Part shown: positions 32,034 to 40,996 of the stretch, one piece after another
Layout: each line of letters begins with the position of its first letter
Numbering within the stretch: the stretch's first letter is position 1
DNA from: Ruminococcus sp. CAG:563
GTDB taxonomy: Bacteria; Bacillota; Clostridia; Oscillospirales; Acutalibacteraceae
Direction of reading: 5' to 3'
DNA: 57,985 bases
NCBI GenBank assembly: GCA_000434915.1
Contig: FR882072.1
Span: forward strand, 47,464 to 105,448
Program-made: the position numbers and the translations under genes
The notes under the pieces: model-generated
What the model saw: only the letters and a program-made list of their open reading frames with translations
Told to the model about the DNA's origin: nothing
Databases searched by the model: none

Positions 32034-33119
32034 ATGGACAGAATCGTAAAAATAGGTATAATCGGATGCGGCGGCATCGCCAACGGAAAGCATATGCCTT
32101 CGCTCAAGAAAATAAAGAATGTGCAGATGGTTGCTTTCTGCGATATTATCGAAGAAAGAGCCGTCAAAGCGGCCGAGGAATACGGCGTTGAAGGTGCAAA
32201 GGTCTACACAGACTATAAGGAGCTTCTCAAAGATAGGGACATCGAGGTTGTTCATGTCTGCACGCCGAACCGTTCGCACGCTTTCATTTCGATCGATGCA
32301 ATGGAGGCCGGCAAGCATGTAATGTGCGAAAAGCCGATGGCAAAAACATACAAAGAGGCTAAGGAGATGCTTGATGCCTCCGAGAGAACGGGCATGAAGC
32401 TCACTATCGGCTACCAGTCACGCTGGAGGGCGGATTCGCTCTATCTTAAAAAGATGTGTGAGGACGGTGAGCTTGGCGAGATATACTACGGCAAGGCTAT
32501 TGCACTTCGCCGCCGTGCAGTCCCTACATGGGGTGTTTTTCTCAATGAATATGAACAGGGCGGCGGTCCGCTCATCGACATCGGTACTCATGCACTCGAC
32601 CTCACCCTTTGGATGATGGATAACTACAAGCCGAAAATGGTGGTCGGCACGACCTTTGAAAAGCTCAAAAATCAGAAGGATTGCGGCAATGCTTGGGGCG
32701 ACTGGGATCCCAAGAAATTCACGGTTGAGGATGCGGCATTCGGCTTCATCGTTATGGAGAACGGAGCAACAATCATGCTTGAATCGAGCTGGGCTTTGAA
32801 CATCAGAAATCCGAAAGAGGCCATCACAATGATTTGCGGCACCGAGGGCGGTGCAGATATGTTCGACGGTCTCAATATAAACTTTATCAAGAACGGCAGA
32901 CAGTGCATTCTCAAGCCCGACCTTACAGCCGGCGGAGTCGCATTCTATGACGGCGACGGCGACGAGGATCCGTCTGTTCTTGAAGCGAGAGCATGGCTTG
33001 ACGCTGTTGTCAACGACCATGAGCCTCACACAAAAGCCAGTCAGGCACTCGTTGTAACGCAGATTCTTGAAGCTATCTATGAATCCGCCAAAACAGGCAA
33101 ACCGGTTTATTTTGATTAA
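32034..33119 (+). CDS. Gfo/Idh/MocA family NAD(P)-dependent sugar oxidoreductase
   Basis: 361 residues: Rossmann domain with the dinucleotide loop GIIGCGGIANGKH at residues 6-18, then the family motif CEKPMAKT with the catalytic Lys, and a C-terminal alpha/beta substrate domain with GGGPLIDIGTHALDLTLWMM containing the conserved Asp and His. Such enzymes oxidise or reduce cyclic sugars, inositols or sugar glycosides at a hydroxyl group. GGAG precedes the ATG. Followed by a thioesterase and a beta-helix protein on the same strand with short gaps. The substrate is not deducible; sugar-related by context. Confidence 0.9.
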   Translation: MDRIVKIGIIGCGGIANGKHMPSLKKIKNVQMVAFCDIIEERAVKAAEEYGVEGAKVYTDYKELLKDRDIEVVHVCTPNRSHAFISIDAMEAGKHVMCEKPMAKTYKEAKEMLDASERTGMKLTIGYQSRWRADSLYLKKMCEDGELGEIYYGKAIALRRRAVPTWGVFLNEYEQGGGPLIDIGTHALDLTLWMMDNYKPKMVVGTTFEKLKNQKDCGNAWGDWDPKKFTVEDAAFGFIVMENGATIMLESSWALNIRNPKEAITMICGTEGGADMFDGLNINFIKNGRQCILKPDLTAGGVAFYDGDGDEDPSVLEARAWLDAVVNDHEPHTKASQALVVTQILEAIYESAKTGKPVYFD

Positions 33120-33148
33120 ATAACCGGCGAATCCAAAGGACTGATTAT

Positions 33149-33550
33149 ATGAGAAACATTGAAGATGTTCGCCGCTTTTTTGATGGTGACAGATACGCTG
33201 TTGAGGTCACGGGCGTAAAAATCGACGAGATTGACGACTGCTATTCAAAGTGCAGCCTTGAGCTTGACGAGAGGCACTACGGTGCACACGGTCAGGTCAT
33301 GGGCGGCGTTATGTTCACCCTTGCCGACTTTGCTTTCGCCGTTGCGACCAACACTCCCGACGGCTTTACCGCCACAGCGGACAGCCATATCAGCTACCTA
33401 ACCTCATCAAAAGGCAAGAAGCTTTTCGCCGAGTGCAAGAAAGTAAAAGAGGGCAGAAAGCTCTGCTTCTATGAAATAACGATAACCGACGATCTCGGTG
33501 TTGAAATCGCCGTCATAAGCACGACCGGGTTCCACATCAGCGCAAAATGA
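33149..33550 (+). CDS. Hotdog-fold thioesterase (PaaI family)
   Basis: 133 residues with the PaaI-type signature YGAHGQVMGGVMFTLADFAF, in which the Gly-rich turn and the Asp are conserved. The remainder matches the hotdog strand pattern ending in STTGFHI. Members hydrolyse acyl- or aryl-CoA esters. AAAGGA lies before the ATG. It sits between an oxidoreductase and a secreted beta-helix protein, an odd place for such an enzyme, so a functional link is uncertain and co-transcription may be incidental. Confidence 0.88.
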   Translation: MRNIEDVRRFFDGDRYAVEVTGVKIDEIDDCYSKCSLELDERHYGAHGQVMGGVMFTLADFAFAVATNTPDGFTATADSHISYLTSSKGKKLFAECKKVKEGRKLCFYEITITDDLGVEIAVISTTGFHISAK

Positions 33551-33559
33551 GGTGACTGA

Positions 33560-35395
33560 ATGACACAGACATTATTATGTATCATAACATCATTTTTGAT
33601 GCTCATTGCCCCGATTTTTAAGATTGAGCCGACACCCGTCGCACCGCCCGAAAATCTCGCCCTTGAAAACGAACCGACAGCCGACGAAACACGCATCTAC
33701 GACCGTGTTGACGGTGTAAATGATTCCGTTTTCTACATTGCAAGACCGAACGAGAAAAACTATAAGACCGTCAACGCCTCGGTTTTCGGCGTAAACACAG
33801 AGGCAAACGACAACTATACCGCATTTTGCAAGGCAATTGAATATTGCAAGGCCAACCCGAACACTACACTCAAGGTTGACGGCGGCAAATACTATTTCAG
33901 AACCGACAAGGCAATTATGCTTGACGGTCTCAAAAACATTCTCATTGATGCCGACGGCACACAGTTCATTTTCGAGAACCCGAATTATTTTCATATTGTA
34001 AACTGCGACTGTATTGAAATTCGAGGTCTCGGTATAACATGGAACTTTGACGTTTCAAGACTCGCCTCGCTTGTGAAGATAAGAAATGCGAGCAAAGAAT
34101 CTCACAGCTTTGAAATCGAATTTACCGAGCTTGACGAGGTTTCGGAGGACATTCCGATAATGGCGTTCACAAAATACGACCCGGAAACGCTCACTCCCGG
34201 AACAAGGAAAGATTTCAAAGAAAACTATGTCTATCAATTCCCCGGCAGCATTAAAACCGTTGAAAAAACCGAGCGCAACGTGCTGAAAATCACACACAAC
34301 GGCTCACTTGATAATTATACGGACGGAGAGGTTTATCTTCTGCGTCACCATGTTTACGGCGGCAATGCATTCAATGTATACAACACGTCGAACATCACTT
34401 TTTCGAACATTAAGCTTTATGCGATTGCGGGCATGGGTTGGCTGATTGAGAGCCGCACGGAGCGTTTCCTTCTTCTCAACTGCGTTATCGGCCTTGATCC
34501 CGAGCGTGACGATAACAGGGTTTCGGCAACCGCCGACGGTGTGCATATTGCAAACACAAACGGCAAATTCAAAATCAGCGGCTGCGATTTCAGCTTCATG
34601 GGTGATGACGACGTTAACGTGCACGACAACGTTGCAAAGGTTACGAACAGGCTCAACGACAAAGCGGTGGAAATTTACACCAACGCAAACAATTTTGCAG
34701 CCGGAGATACTGCGATTTTCAGCAGTAACGGCTTTGATGACCTCAACTTTTCTGCAACCGTTATGTCCGTTGACGGCAGCAAGCTCATATTTGACAAAGA
34801 GCTGCCCGATTATATTGCCAAGGATTGCATCGTTTCAAACGGCAGCATTGACAGCGGAAACTATGTTATCAGCGGCAACTATTTCCATGAAAACCGTGCA
34901 AGAGGTCTGCTTCTTCAAAGTAACAACGGCCTTTGCGAAAACAACAGATTCTACAAGACTATGGCTAATCCCATCAAGGTTATCATGGACATTTCGTCCG
35001 GTCTGTGGCTTGAGGGTACAGGAGTTAACGGACTTGTTATCAGGAATAACAGCTTCATCGAATGTAACGTTGTTGAATGGGGCGCACAGATAAACATCTC
35101 GACAAATATTGACGGAAATTCCGCTGATTCAACTCTTTTCTGCAATATAACCATCGAAAACAACAGCTTTGAAAACTTCTACGGCAGGCTTATTGATGCG
35201 TCAAACGTGTCCAATCTCAGAATTTGCGGCAATAGGATAAGCAATAAGGGAGGCAGTTGGGAATCCCGACGAGGACGAATCATAATTCGACAAAGCTGTG
35301 CAAAGGTTACAATCAACGATAATGAATACAAGGCATCAGTCAAAGCTCCTTTTCAAAGGCTGATTGAATTCAAAAGCATTAAATCGGCGATATAA
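33560..35395 (+). CDS. Secreted right-handed beta-helix protein, GH110-like
   Basis: 611 residues with an N-terminal hydrophobic segment (LLCIITSFLMLIAPIF) that acts as signal or anchor, then a short Pro-rich linker. From about residue 75 the sequence is a series of 20-30 residue parallel beta-helix turns rich in Asn ladders (NNSFIEC, NNRFYK, GNYFHEN). The segment ADGVHIANTNGKFKISGC followed by DFSFMGDDDVNVH resembles the aspartate-rich active region of GH110 alpha-1,3-galactosidases, but this is recalled similarity, not a computed hit. Ten bases after the thioesterase stop. Probably an extracellular glycan-active enzyme; a pectate-lyase-like role is the alternative. Confidence 0.7.
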   Translation: MTQTLLCIITSFLMLIAPIFKIEPTPVAPPENLALENEPTADETRIYDRVDGVNDSVFYIARPNEKNYKTVNASVFGVNTEANDNYTAFCKAIEYCKANPNTTLKVDGGKYYFRTDKAIMLDGLKNILIDADGTQFIFENPNYFHIVNCDCIEIRGLGITWNFDVSRLASLVKIRNASKESHSFEIEFTELDEVSEDIPIMAFTKYDPETLTPGTRKDFKENYVYQFPGSIKTVEKTERNVLKITHNGSLDNYTDGEVYLLRHHVYGGNAFNVYNTSNITFSNIKLYAIAGMGWLIESRTERFLLLNCVIGLDPERDDNRVSATADGVHIANTNGKFKISGCDFSFMGDDDVNVHDNVAKVTNRLNDKAVEIYTNANNFAAGDTAIFSSNGFDDLNFSATVMSVDGSKLIFDKELPDYIAKDCIVSNGSIDSGNYVISGNYFHENRARGLLLQSNNGLCENNRFYKTMANPIKVIMDISSGLWLEGTGVNGLVIRNNSFIECNVVEWGAQINISTNIDGNSADSTLFCNITIENNSFENFYGRLIDASNVSNLRICGNRISNKGGSWESRRGRIIIRQSCAKVTINDNEYKASVKAPFQRLIEFKSIKSAI

Positions 35396-35408
35396 CATAA
35401 GCTGCACT

Positions 35409-35437
35409 TTCACCTGTTTACCTTTCTGGAATATAAT
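35409..35437 (+). promoter_or_regulatory. Possible promoter of mazF
   Basis: TATAAT (35432-35437) with a weak TTCACC -35 box at 17-bp spacing. A hairpin with arms CGGATTA and TAATCCG (about 35447-35484) lies in the presumed leader. Confidence 0.4.
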
Positions 35438-35539
35438 AGTAATGTCGGATTATTATTTTTGATCCCCGAAAAAATGATTAATCCGGTAAATGATTGGCAA
35501 ATATAATTATGACAATCAAAATCTCGGAGAGTGATAACA

Positions 35540-35887
35540 ATGACAATAAAACGGGGAGATATTTATTACGCAGATCTCAGCCCGGTCGTCGGCTCTGAAC
35601 AGGGCGGGATGCGCCCCGTACTGATAGTTCAAAACGATGTCGGAAACAAATACAGCCCGACGGTCATCGCCGCTGCAATAACAAGCCAACGCTTCAAGAC
35701 TCAGTTGCCTACCCATATTCAGGTGGACGCCCAGGACTGTGGGCTCTCTAAGGATTCGATAGTTCTGCTCGAACAGGTGAGAACGCTTGACAAACAAAGA
35801 CTTAAGGAGCGCATGGGCAACCTTGACGAAAGAGACATGACGAGGGTCAACAGAGCGCTGTCCGTCAGCCTCGGAATATTGAACTGA
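35540..35887 (+). CDS. mazF: MazF/PemK family mRNA interferase (NdoA-like)
   Basis: 115-residue toxin with the hallmark opening IKRGDIYYADLSPVVGSEQGGMRPVLIVQND, central ITSQ segment and C-terminal LLEQVRTLDKQRLKER typical of Firmicute EndoA. It cleaves single-stranded mRNA at short motifs. GGAGAG lies 8 bases before the ATG at 35540; the GTG at 35531 overlaps that site. No antitoxin gene can be found in the 144 bases upstream, and the next gene upstream is the beta-helix protein, so it stands alone. In many Clostridia solitary MazF homologues exist, the partner being elsewhere. A terminator follows. Confidence 0.93.
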   Translation: MTIKRGDIYYADLSPVVGSEQGGMRPVLIVQNDVGNKYSPTVIAAAITSQRFKTQLPTHIQVDAQDCGLSKDSIVLLEQVRTLDKQRLKERMGNLDERDMTRVNRALSVSLGILN

Positions 35888-35888
35888 A

Positions 35889-35934
35889 AAAAGATTCGGA
35901 ATCAAACGGTTCCGAATCTTTATTTTTCCTTAGA
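35889..35934 (+). terminator. Terminator of mazF
   Basis: Perfect 12-bp stem AAAGATTCGGAA / TTCCGAATCTTT followed by ATTTTTCC. Confidence 0.85.
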
Positions 35935-35969
35935 TAAGCAATCAATATTAATTATAAGAAAAAACCATG

Positions 35970-35998
35970 TTGATTTTATGAGCCAAGTATGATAAAAT
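35970..35998 (+). promoter_or_regulatory. Promoter of the acyl-CoA synthetase gene
   Basis: TTGATT (35970-35975), 17-bp spacer, TAAAAT (35993-35998). Confidence 0.6.
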
Positions 35999-36031
35999 AA
36001 ATAAGTATTACGCTGTGAGGAGTTGAACACA

Positions 36032-37657
36032 TTGAAGAAAAAAATAAAGTATGCCGATTTCCCGGATATGAATACGGTTAAGGACATCGTTATTTTCGGA
36101 GGTAAAAAGGGTGCAGACAAGCCCCAGTATACTTTTTACAATTTTGAAGGCGAGGTTGAGAGCAAGACATTTGCTCAGGTTAATTATGATCTCACCGGTC
36201 TTGGCCAGTATCTCTACAAGCTTGGTCTCCGAGGCAAGAAGGTAGCTATACTCAGCGAGAACAGCTACTATTGGATTGCTTGCTATTTTTCGATTATCAC
36301 AGGCAAGATCACCGCTGTCCCGATGGATCCGAAGCTTCCCGATGACGATATAATCGATATCATGGTTCGCAGCGGCTGCAATGCAGTCTACTACAGTGAG
36401 GATTTCAAGGACACTGTCGAAAAAATGAAAAAGGCCGACGGTGTTGTAATTGAGCAATATATCAAAATCGAAGATTTCTATTCAATGGTCGAAGAAGGTC
36501 ACAATGAGGTCAAAAACGGCGTTAAGAGCTATCTTGAAGATGAGGTTCTCCCGAGCGATTTGGCGTTCCTCGTTTACACCTCCGGCACAACAGGCAAGAG
36601 CAAGGGCGTTATGCTCTCTCAGGAAAACGTTGCCGCAGACAGCGTAGCTTCATGCCGTGTTATGACCGGCGGCCCGGCAATCGGCTTCCTTCCGCTTCAC
36701 CACGCTTTCTCATGGGTCGGTGCTCTTTTCTCGGGCAACCTGCTGACGGAATGGGGCTTCATCTGCCGCAGTCTTAAGGATATTCAGAAGGATTTGAATA
36801 CATATCATCCGCAGAATTTCTCGGCGGTTCCTCTTGCAATCGAGACGATTTACAAAAAGATTTGGTTCACGGCGAAGAAATCCGGCAGAGAGGAAATTCT
36901 CAAAAAAGGTCTCAAAATCAGCAATTTCCTTTTGAAGCTCGGAATTGACAAGAGAAGAAAAATTTTCTCCGAGATTATCAACAACCTCGGCGGCAACCTT
37001 GAAATGATTGTCTGCGGCGGTGCATATCTTGATGAGCAGTATGAAAAAGGCATGGAAGCTTTTGGTATAAAAATTATCAACGGCTACGGAATCACGGAGT
37101 GCTCCCCTGCCGTTACGTGCAACCGACTTGACGCATACAAGGTCGGCAGCGTCGGAATTCCTCTCCCGTGCAACGAGATTAAGATTAAAGATCCCGATGA
37201 GGACGGAGTCGGCGAAATCTGCGTTCGAGGCAAGAACGTTATGATGGGTTACTATAACGAGCCGGAAGCAACGGCGGCAGTATTTGACGGCGACTGGTTC
37301 CTGACAGGCGACTACGGCTATATCGATGAGGACGGTTTCCTCTTCTTCAAGGGCAGAAAGAAGAACCTTATCATTCTTTCAAACGGTAAAAACGTATCTC
37401 CGGAGGAGATTGAGGACAAACTTTCGACGATTGAATATGTCAAGGAAGTTGTTGTCTACGAAGAAAACGGCTATATAACGGCTGAATTATTCCTCGATAC
37501 AGCTAACACTCCCGACGCTAAGGACCGAATTAAGGCAGACGTTAACGAAATTAACAGAAAGATGCCGACATACAAGCAGGTCGCAAGGGTCAAGACAAGA
37601 GATACCGAATTCCCGAAAACGACCACGCTCAAGATTCTCAGAAATTATAAAAAATAA
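36032..37657 (+). CDS. AMP-forming acyl-CoA synthetase (long-chain fatty acid-CoA ligase type)
   Basis: ANL-superfamily adenylate-forming enzyme of about 541 residues. The ATP-binding P-loop-like motif is LVYTSGTTGKSKGVMLS; the A5 region is NGYGITECSPAV; the hinge region has TGDYGYIDEDGFLFFKGRKKNLI, and the catalytic A10 lysine lies in FPKTTTLKILR near the C-terminus. It activates a carboxylic acid as acyl-AMP, then the CoA thioester. Start taken as the TTG at 36032 because GAGGAG lies 9 bases upstream; the TTG at 36023 is too close. It has its own promoter and terminator, so it is a single-gene unit. The acid chain length is unknown. Confidence 0.9.
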   Translation: MKKKIKYADFPDMNTVKDIVIFGGKKGADKPQYTFYNFEGEVESKTFAQVNYDLTGLGQYLYKLGLRGKKVAILSENSYYWIACYFSIITGKITAVPMDPKLPDDDIIDIMVRSGCNAVYYSEDFKDTVEKMKKADGVVIEQYIKIEDFYSMVEEGHNEVKNGVKSYLEDEVLPSDLAFLVYTSGTTGKSKGVMLSQENVAADSVASCRVMTGGPAIGFLPLHHAFSWVGALFSGNLLTEWGFICRSLKDIQKDLNTYHPQNFSAVPLAIETIYKKIWFTAKKSGREEILKKGLKISNFLLKLGIDKRRKIFSEIINNLGGNLEMIVCGGAYLDEQYEKGMEAFGIKIINGYGITECSPAVTCNRLDAYKVGSVGIPLPCNEIKIKDPDEDGVGEICVRGKNVMMGYYNEPEATAAVFDGDWFLTGDYGYIDEDGFLFFKGRKKNLIILSNGKNVSPEEIEDKLSTIEYVKEVVVYEENGYITAELFLDTANTPDAKDRIKADVNEINRKMPTYKQVARVKTRDTEFPKTTTLKILRNYKK

Positions 37658-37698
37658 CATAAAAGACAAAGCACATTCAAAATGAACTCTGTCAACAC

Positions 37699-37736
37699 TA
37701 AACCCGTCCGGTTATGAACCGGGCGGGTTTTTTATA
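37699..37736 (+). terminator. Terminator of the acyl-CoA synthetase gene
   Basis: Strong stem with arms AACCCGTCCGGTT and AACCGGGCGGGTT followed by TTTTTA. Confidence 0.85.
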
Positions 37737-37833
37737 TCTCTTTATATATCCCCATTTGGGCCTTAAATATAATAATATTATTCAAATAATCATTCAAAGT
37801 ACGTTTTTAGGGATTTTGTATGCCACGAGAGTG

Positions 37834-37862
37834 TTGACAAAAATTCCCATTAGAAGTATAAT
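37834..37862 (+). promoter_or_regulatory. Perfect consensus sigma-A promoter of the cas operon
   Basis: TTGACA (37834-37839), 17-bp spacer, TATAAT (37857-37862): both hexamers match the consensus exactly. It lies 67 bases before the cas3 ATG. Confidence 0.8.
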
Positions 37863-37928
37863 TCCTATAAAGAGTTTTACATTTAATGCTTTTTCGACTT
37901 AAACGAACATAAGAAAGGGGGATACTGT

Positions 37929-40292
37929 ATGTTTTTGGCTCATATTACGGACTTCGGACAGCAAAGCCTTCAAGAACACTGCCAAAACAGTGCAAATATT
38001 GCAAAAAACGACTTGACCGATATCGGACTGAGCAATACAGCTTATTTGGCTGCGTTATTTCACGACTGCGGAAAAGCTCACGATGTTTTTCAGCAATACC
38101 TTATCGACAGTTACAACGGCAAAAATGTAAAGCGAGGTTCGGTTATACATTCATTTGCCGGAGTTAGCTATTTCTTAAATAAATATCATGATTCGGATAA
38201 TGTCATTGAAAAAGCGGCTTCCGAGATAATTGCATATTCCATAGGTGCTCATCACGGACTGTTCGACGTCATAAATCCCGACGCTAAAGATGGGTTTCTA
38301 TACAGGCTGACCAGGCAGCTGGAATATGACGATACGGCAATACACAACTTTTTGAAAGAAATTGTTGATGAAAGCATTGTTTCCGAAGTTTTTGGCAGTT
38401 CCTCAAACGAAATGGAAAGAATACTTAAAATAATTCCTAATATTACGAAGAAAAACTCCGGATCTGAATACTGCTTTTATCTCGGCCTGTTATGTCGGCT
38501 TATAACCTCTGCGGTCATGGACGGTGACAGAACCGATACGGCAAATTTCACTTTAAATAAAGATTACAACAATGCAAAGACCTCATACAATCCATGGAAA
38601 GAAATAAACGATAATATTGAAAGAAGAATTCATAGCTTTTCATCAGAAACGCTAATTAATAAATCTCGACGTGAGTTGTCCGATCTTTGTTTTGATTTTG
38701 CAAAAAGTGATTCGGGCATATACCGCCTAAACATTCCGACAGGCGGTGGAAAAACATTGTCGGCGTTAAGATTTGCCGCAGCTCATGCACTTCAAAAAGA
38801 AAAGCAGAAAGTAATATATATTGCACCGTTAATAAGTATCCTCGAGCAAAATGCCAATGAAATACGGGTCTCCGTCGGAGCAGAATATGTGCTTGAACAT
38901 CATTCTGATGTGATTACCGAAACCGACGATGTTGAAGAACTCGATTTGCGAAAATATCTTGAAGACAGCTGGAACTCCCCTGTTATAGCAACAACTTTTG
39001 CTCAATTCTTAAACACTCTTTTTTCTTCAAAGACCTCAAGTGTTCGGAGATTTCAATCTCTATGCAACAGCGTCATCATTATTGATGAAATACAATCGGT
39101 TCCATCAAAAATGATTTCTCTTTTTAATCAGGCTGTAAATTTTCTCTCACGAATTTGTAAATGTACAGTTTTACTTTGCTCGGCAACTCAGCCTTGCCTT
39201 GAATCTGTTGAACACAGAATGATAATTGACGGGGATATCATAAGCAAAGACGATTTTAATAAGTATTCTGAGATATTTAAGCGAAACTCAGTTATGGATG
39301 CCGGCAATTTCAGGCTTGAGGAAATTCCATCATTTATAATTGACAAAGCCAATAATCATCTTTCCCTTTTGGTTGTGTGCAATAAGAAAGCTCAGGCGGA
39401 ATTTTTATTTAACGAAATAAAATCACAAGCACAAAACTGCTTTCATATTTCAGCCGGGATGTGTGTAGCTCACAGAAAAAACGTATTGAAAAAAATAAAA
39501 GAATTATTATCAAAGAAAGAACCTGTATTTTGTGTTTCTACACAGGTAATCGAAGCCGGGGTTGATATTTCATTCGATTGTGCAATAAGATTTTCAGCCG
39601 GAATGGATAATATTATTCAAACGGCCGGCAGATGTAACCGCAACGGAGAATGCCGTTCGGATTCTCCGGTTTACATTATTCATTGCATCGATGAAAACTT
39701 AAAAATGCTGCCTGACATTCAAGCTGCCAAGCAAGCAACAGAAGCTTTGATAGTGGACTTCAAAAAAAGATCCGATTATTATTCAAATGATTTAGCTTCC
39801 GATAATTCAATCAATTTCTTTTACAAATATCTATACTCCAACTACAGTTCAAATCATTTTGATTACCCAATCAAAAATATGCCGAGTCTTTTTGAATTGC
39901 TTTCCGCTAATAATCAATATCGAAGTTTATCTAAAAGCGCTCAATATTTTCTTTGCCAAAGCTTTAAAACCGCAGGCGACAAATTTGATGTATTTGACTC
40001 GGTTTCGACCTCTGTCATTGTCCCGTACGGTGACGGTAAAAACATTATTAACAACTTGCAAAGCTATTATAACGATAAAGACTATCCCGCATTGCAAAAA
40101 GAAATGAAGAAAGCGAGTCAGTATTCGGTTTCTGTTTTTGAATATCAATTCAAAAAACTTTTGGAAGAAAAAGCTATTATTCCATTCTGCGACAATTCAT
40201 TCTATATGTTGAGTCCGGAATACTATGATGACAATACAGGATTACTTAATAAAGCGAAGGAGGAAAACACATGCAGTACCCTAATATTGTAG
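37929..40292 (+). CDS. cas3: Cas3 nuclease-helicase, type I-C
   Basis: Degrades target DNA after Cascade binding. N-terminal HD nuclease domain: His45-Asp46 in LFHDCGKAHD, and the second metal His in GAHHG. Then a superfamily 2 helicase with Walker A (TGGGKT, Lys275), motif II VIIIDEIQSVP, motif III LCSATQP, motif V STQVIEAGVDIS and motif VI QTAGRCNRNGE. All are intact over 787 residues, the usual size for the I-C form. GGGGGAT precedes the ATG by 8 bases. Its end overlaps cas5 by 22 nt. First gene of the effector cassette. Confidence 0.96.
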   Translation: MFLAHITDFGQQSLQEHCQNSANIAKNDLTDIGLSNTAYLAALFHDCGKAHDVFQQYLIDSYNGKNVKRGSVIHSFAGVSYFLNKYHDSDNVIEKAASEIIAYSIGAHHGLFDVINPDAKDGFLYRLTRQLEYDDTAIHNFLKEIVDESIVSEVFGSSSNEMERILKIIPNITKKNSGSEYCFYLGLLCRLITSAVMDGDRTDTANFTLNKDYNNAKTSYNPWKEINDNIERRIHSFSSETLINKSRRELSDLCFDFAKSDSGIYRLNIPTGGGKTLSALRFAAAHALQKEKQKVIYIAPLISILEQNANEIRVSVGAEYVLEHHSDVITETDDVEELDLRKYLEDSWNSPVIATTFAQFLNTLFSSKTSSVRRFQSLCNSVIIIDEIQSVPSKMISLFNQAVNFLSRICKCTVLLCSATQPCLESVEHRMIIDGDIISKDDFNKYSEIFKRNSVMDAGNFRLEEIPSFIIDKANNHLSLLVVCNKKAQAEFLFNEIKSQAQNCFHISAGMCVAHRKNVLKKIKELLSKKEPVFCVSTQVIEAGVDISFDCAIRFSAGMDNIIQTAGRCNRNGECRSDSPVYIIHCIDENLKMLPDIQAAKQATEALIVDFKKRSDYYSNDLASDNSINFFYKYLYSNYSSNHFDYPIKNMPSLFELLSANNQYRSLSKSAQYFLCQSFKTAGDKFDVFDSVSTSVIVPYGDGKNIINNLQSYYNDKDYPALQKEMKKASQYSVSVFEYQFKKLLEEKAIIPFCDNSFYMLSPEYYDDNTGLLNKAKEENTCSTLIL

Positions 40293-40996
40293 AATTTCAA
40301 GTCACGGGCGATTATGGTTTGTTCACCGACCCCATGACGAAAGTCGGAGGTGAAAAATGTACCTATCAGGTTCCGACCTATGAGGCATTGAAAGGCGTGC
40401 TGTCTTCCATTTATTGGAAGCCCACTCTGATTTGGTTCATAGATAAGGTTCGCATTATGAATCCGATTCAAACCGAGGTCAAGGGGATCAGACCGATAAA
40501 ATATAACGGCGGAAACGACTTGGCGTATTATACATATTTAAAAAACTGCCGTTATCAAGTGCAAGCTCACTTTGAATGGAATATGAACCGTCCGGAGCTT
40601 GAACAGGACAGAAACGAGAATAAGCATCACAATATCGCCAAACGAATGATCGAAAAAGGCGGAAGACGGGATATCTTTCTCGGTGCAAGAGAATGTCAGG
40701 GATACGTTGAGCCGTGCGTTTTCGGCGAGGACGAAGGCCATTACGACAATATTTCGGAGCTGAGCTTCGGACTTATGTATCACGGAATAACCTACCCGGA
40801 TGAAGCCTACAATGACGAAACTCAAGGCAAGCTTACCGTCAACCTTTGGAAGCCGAAAATGGAGAACGGAATAATAACTTTCTTAAGACCGGAAGAATGT
40901 CCGTATCACAAAACTCTTCATGATATGCAAATGAAGGTGTTTGATGCCGCAGAGAATAACTTTTCGGGACTGAAAGAATTTGGGGAGGTGTATTAA
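40271..40996 (+). CDS. cas5c: Cas5c (Cas5d), crRNA-processing endoribonuclease of type I-C
   Basis: In type I-C this RAMP protein replaces Cas6 and cuts the pre-crRNA repeat, then stays on the crRNA 5' handle. 241 residues. The catalytic residues known in the Bacillus halodurans protein (Tyr46, Lys116, His117) correspond to Tyr48, Lys118 and His119 here (SSIYWKP and ENKHHNIA), at identical spacing, so processing activity should be preserved. Overlaps cas3 by 22 nt and abuts cas8c with no gap. Confidence 0.95.
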   Translation: MQYPNIVEFQVTGDYGLFTDPMTKVGGEKCTYQVPTYEALKGVLSSIYWKPTLIWFIDKVRIMNPIQTEVKGIRPIKYNGGNDLAYYTYLKNCRYQVQAHFEWNMNRPELEQDRNENKHHNIAKRMIEKGGRRDIFLGARECQGYVEPCVFGEDEGHYDNISELSFGLMYHGITYPDEAYNDETQGKLTVNLWKPKMENGIITFLRPEECPYHKTLHDMQMKVFDAAENNFSGLKEFGEVY

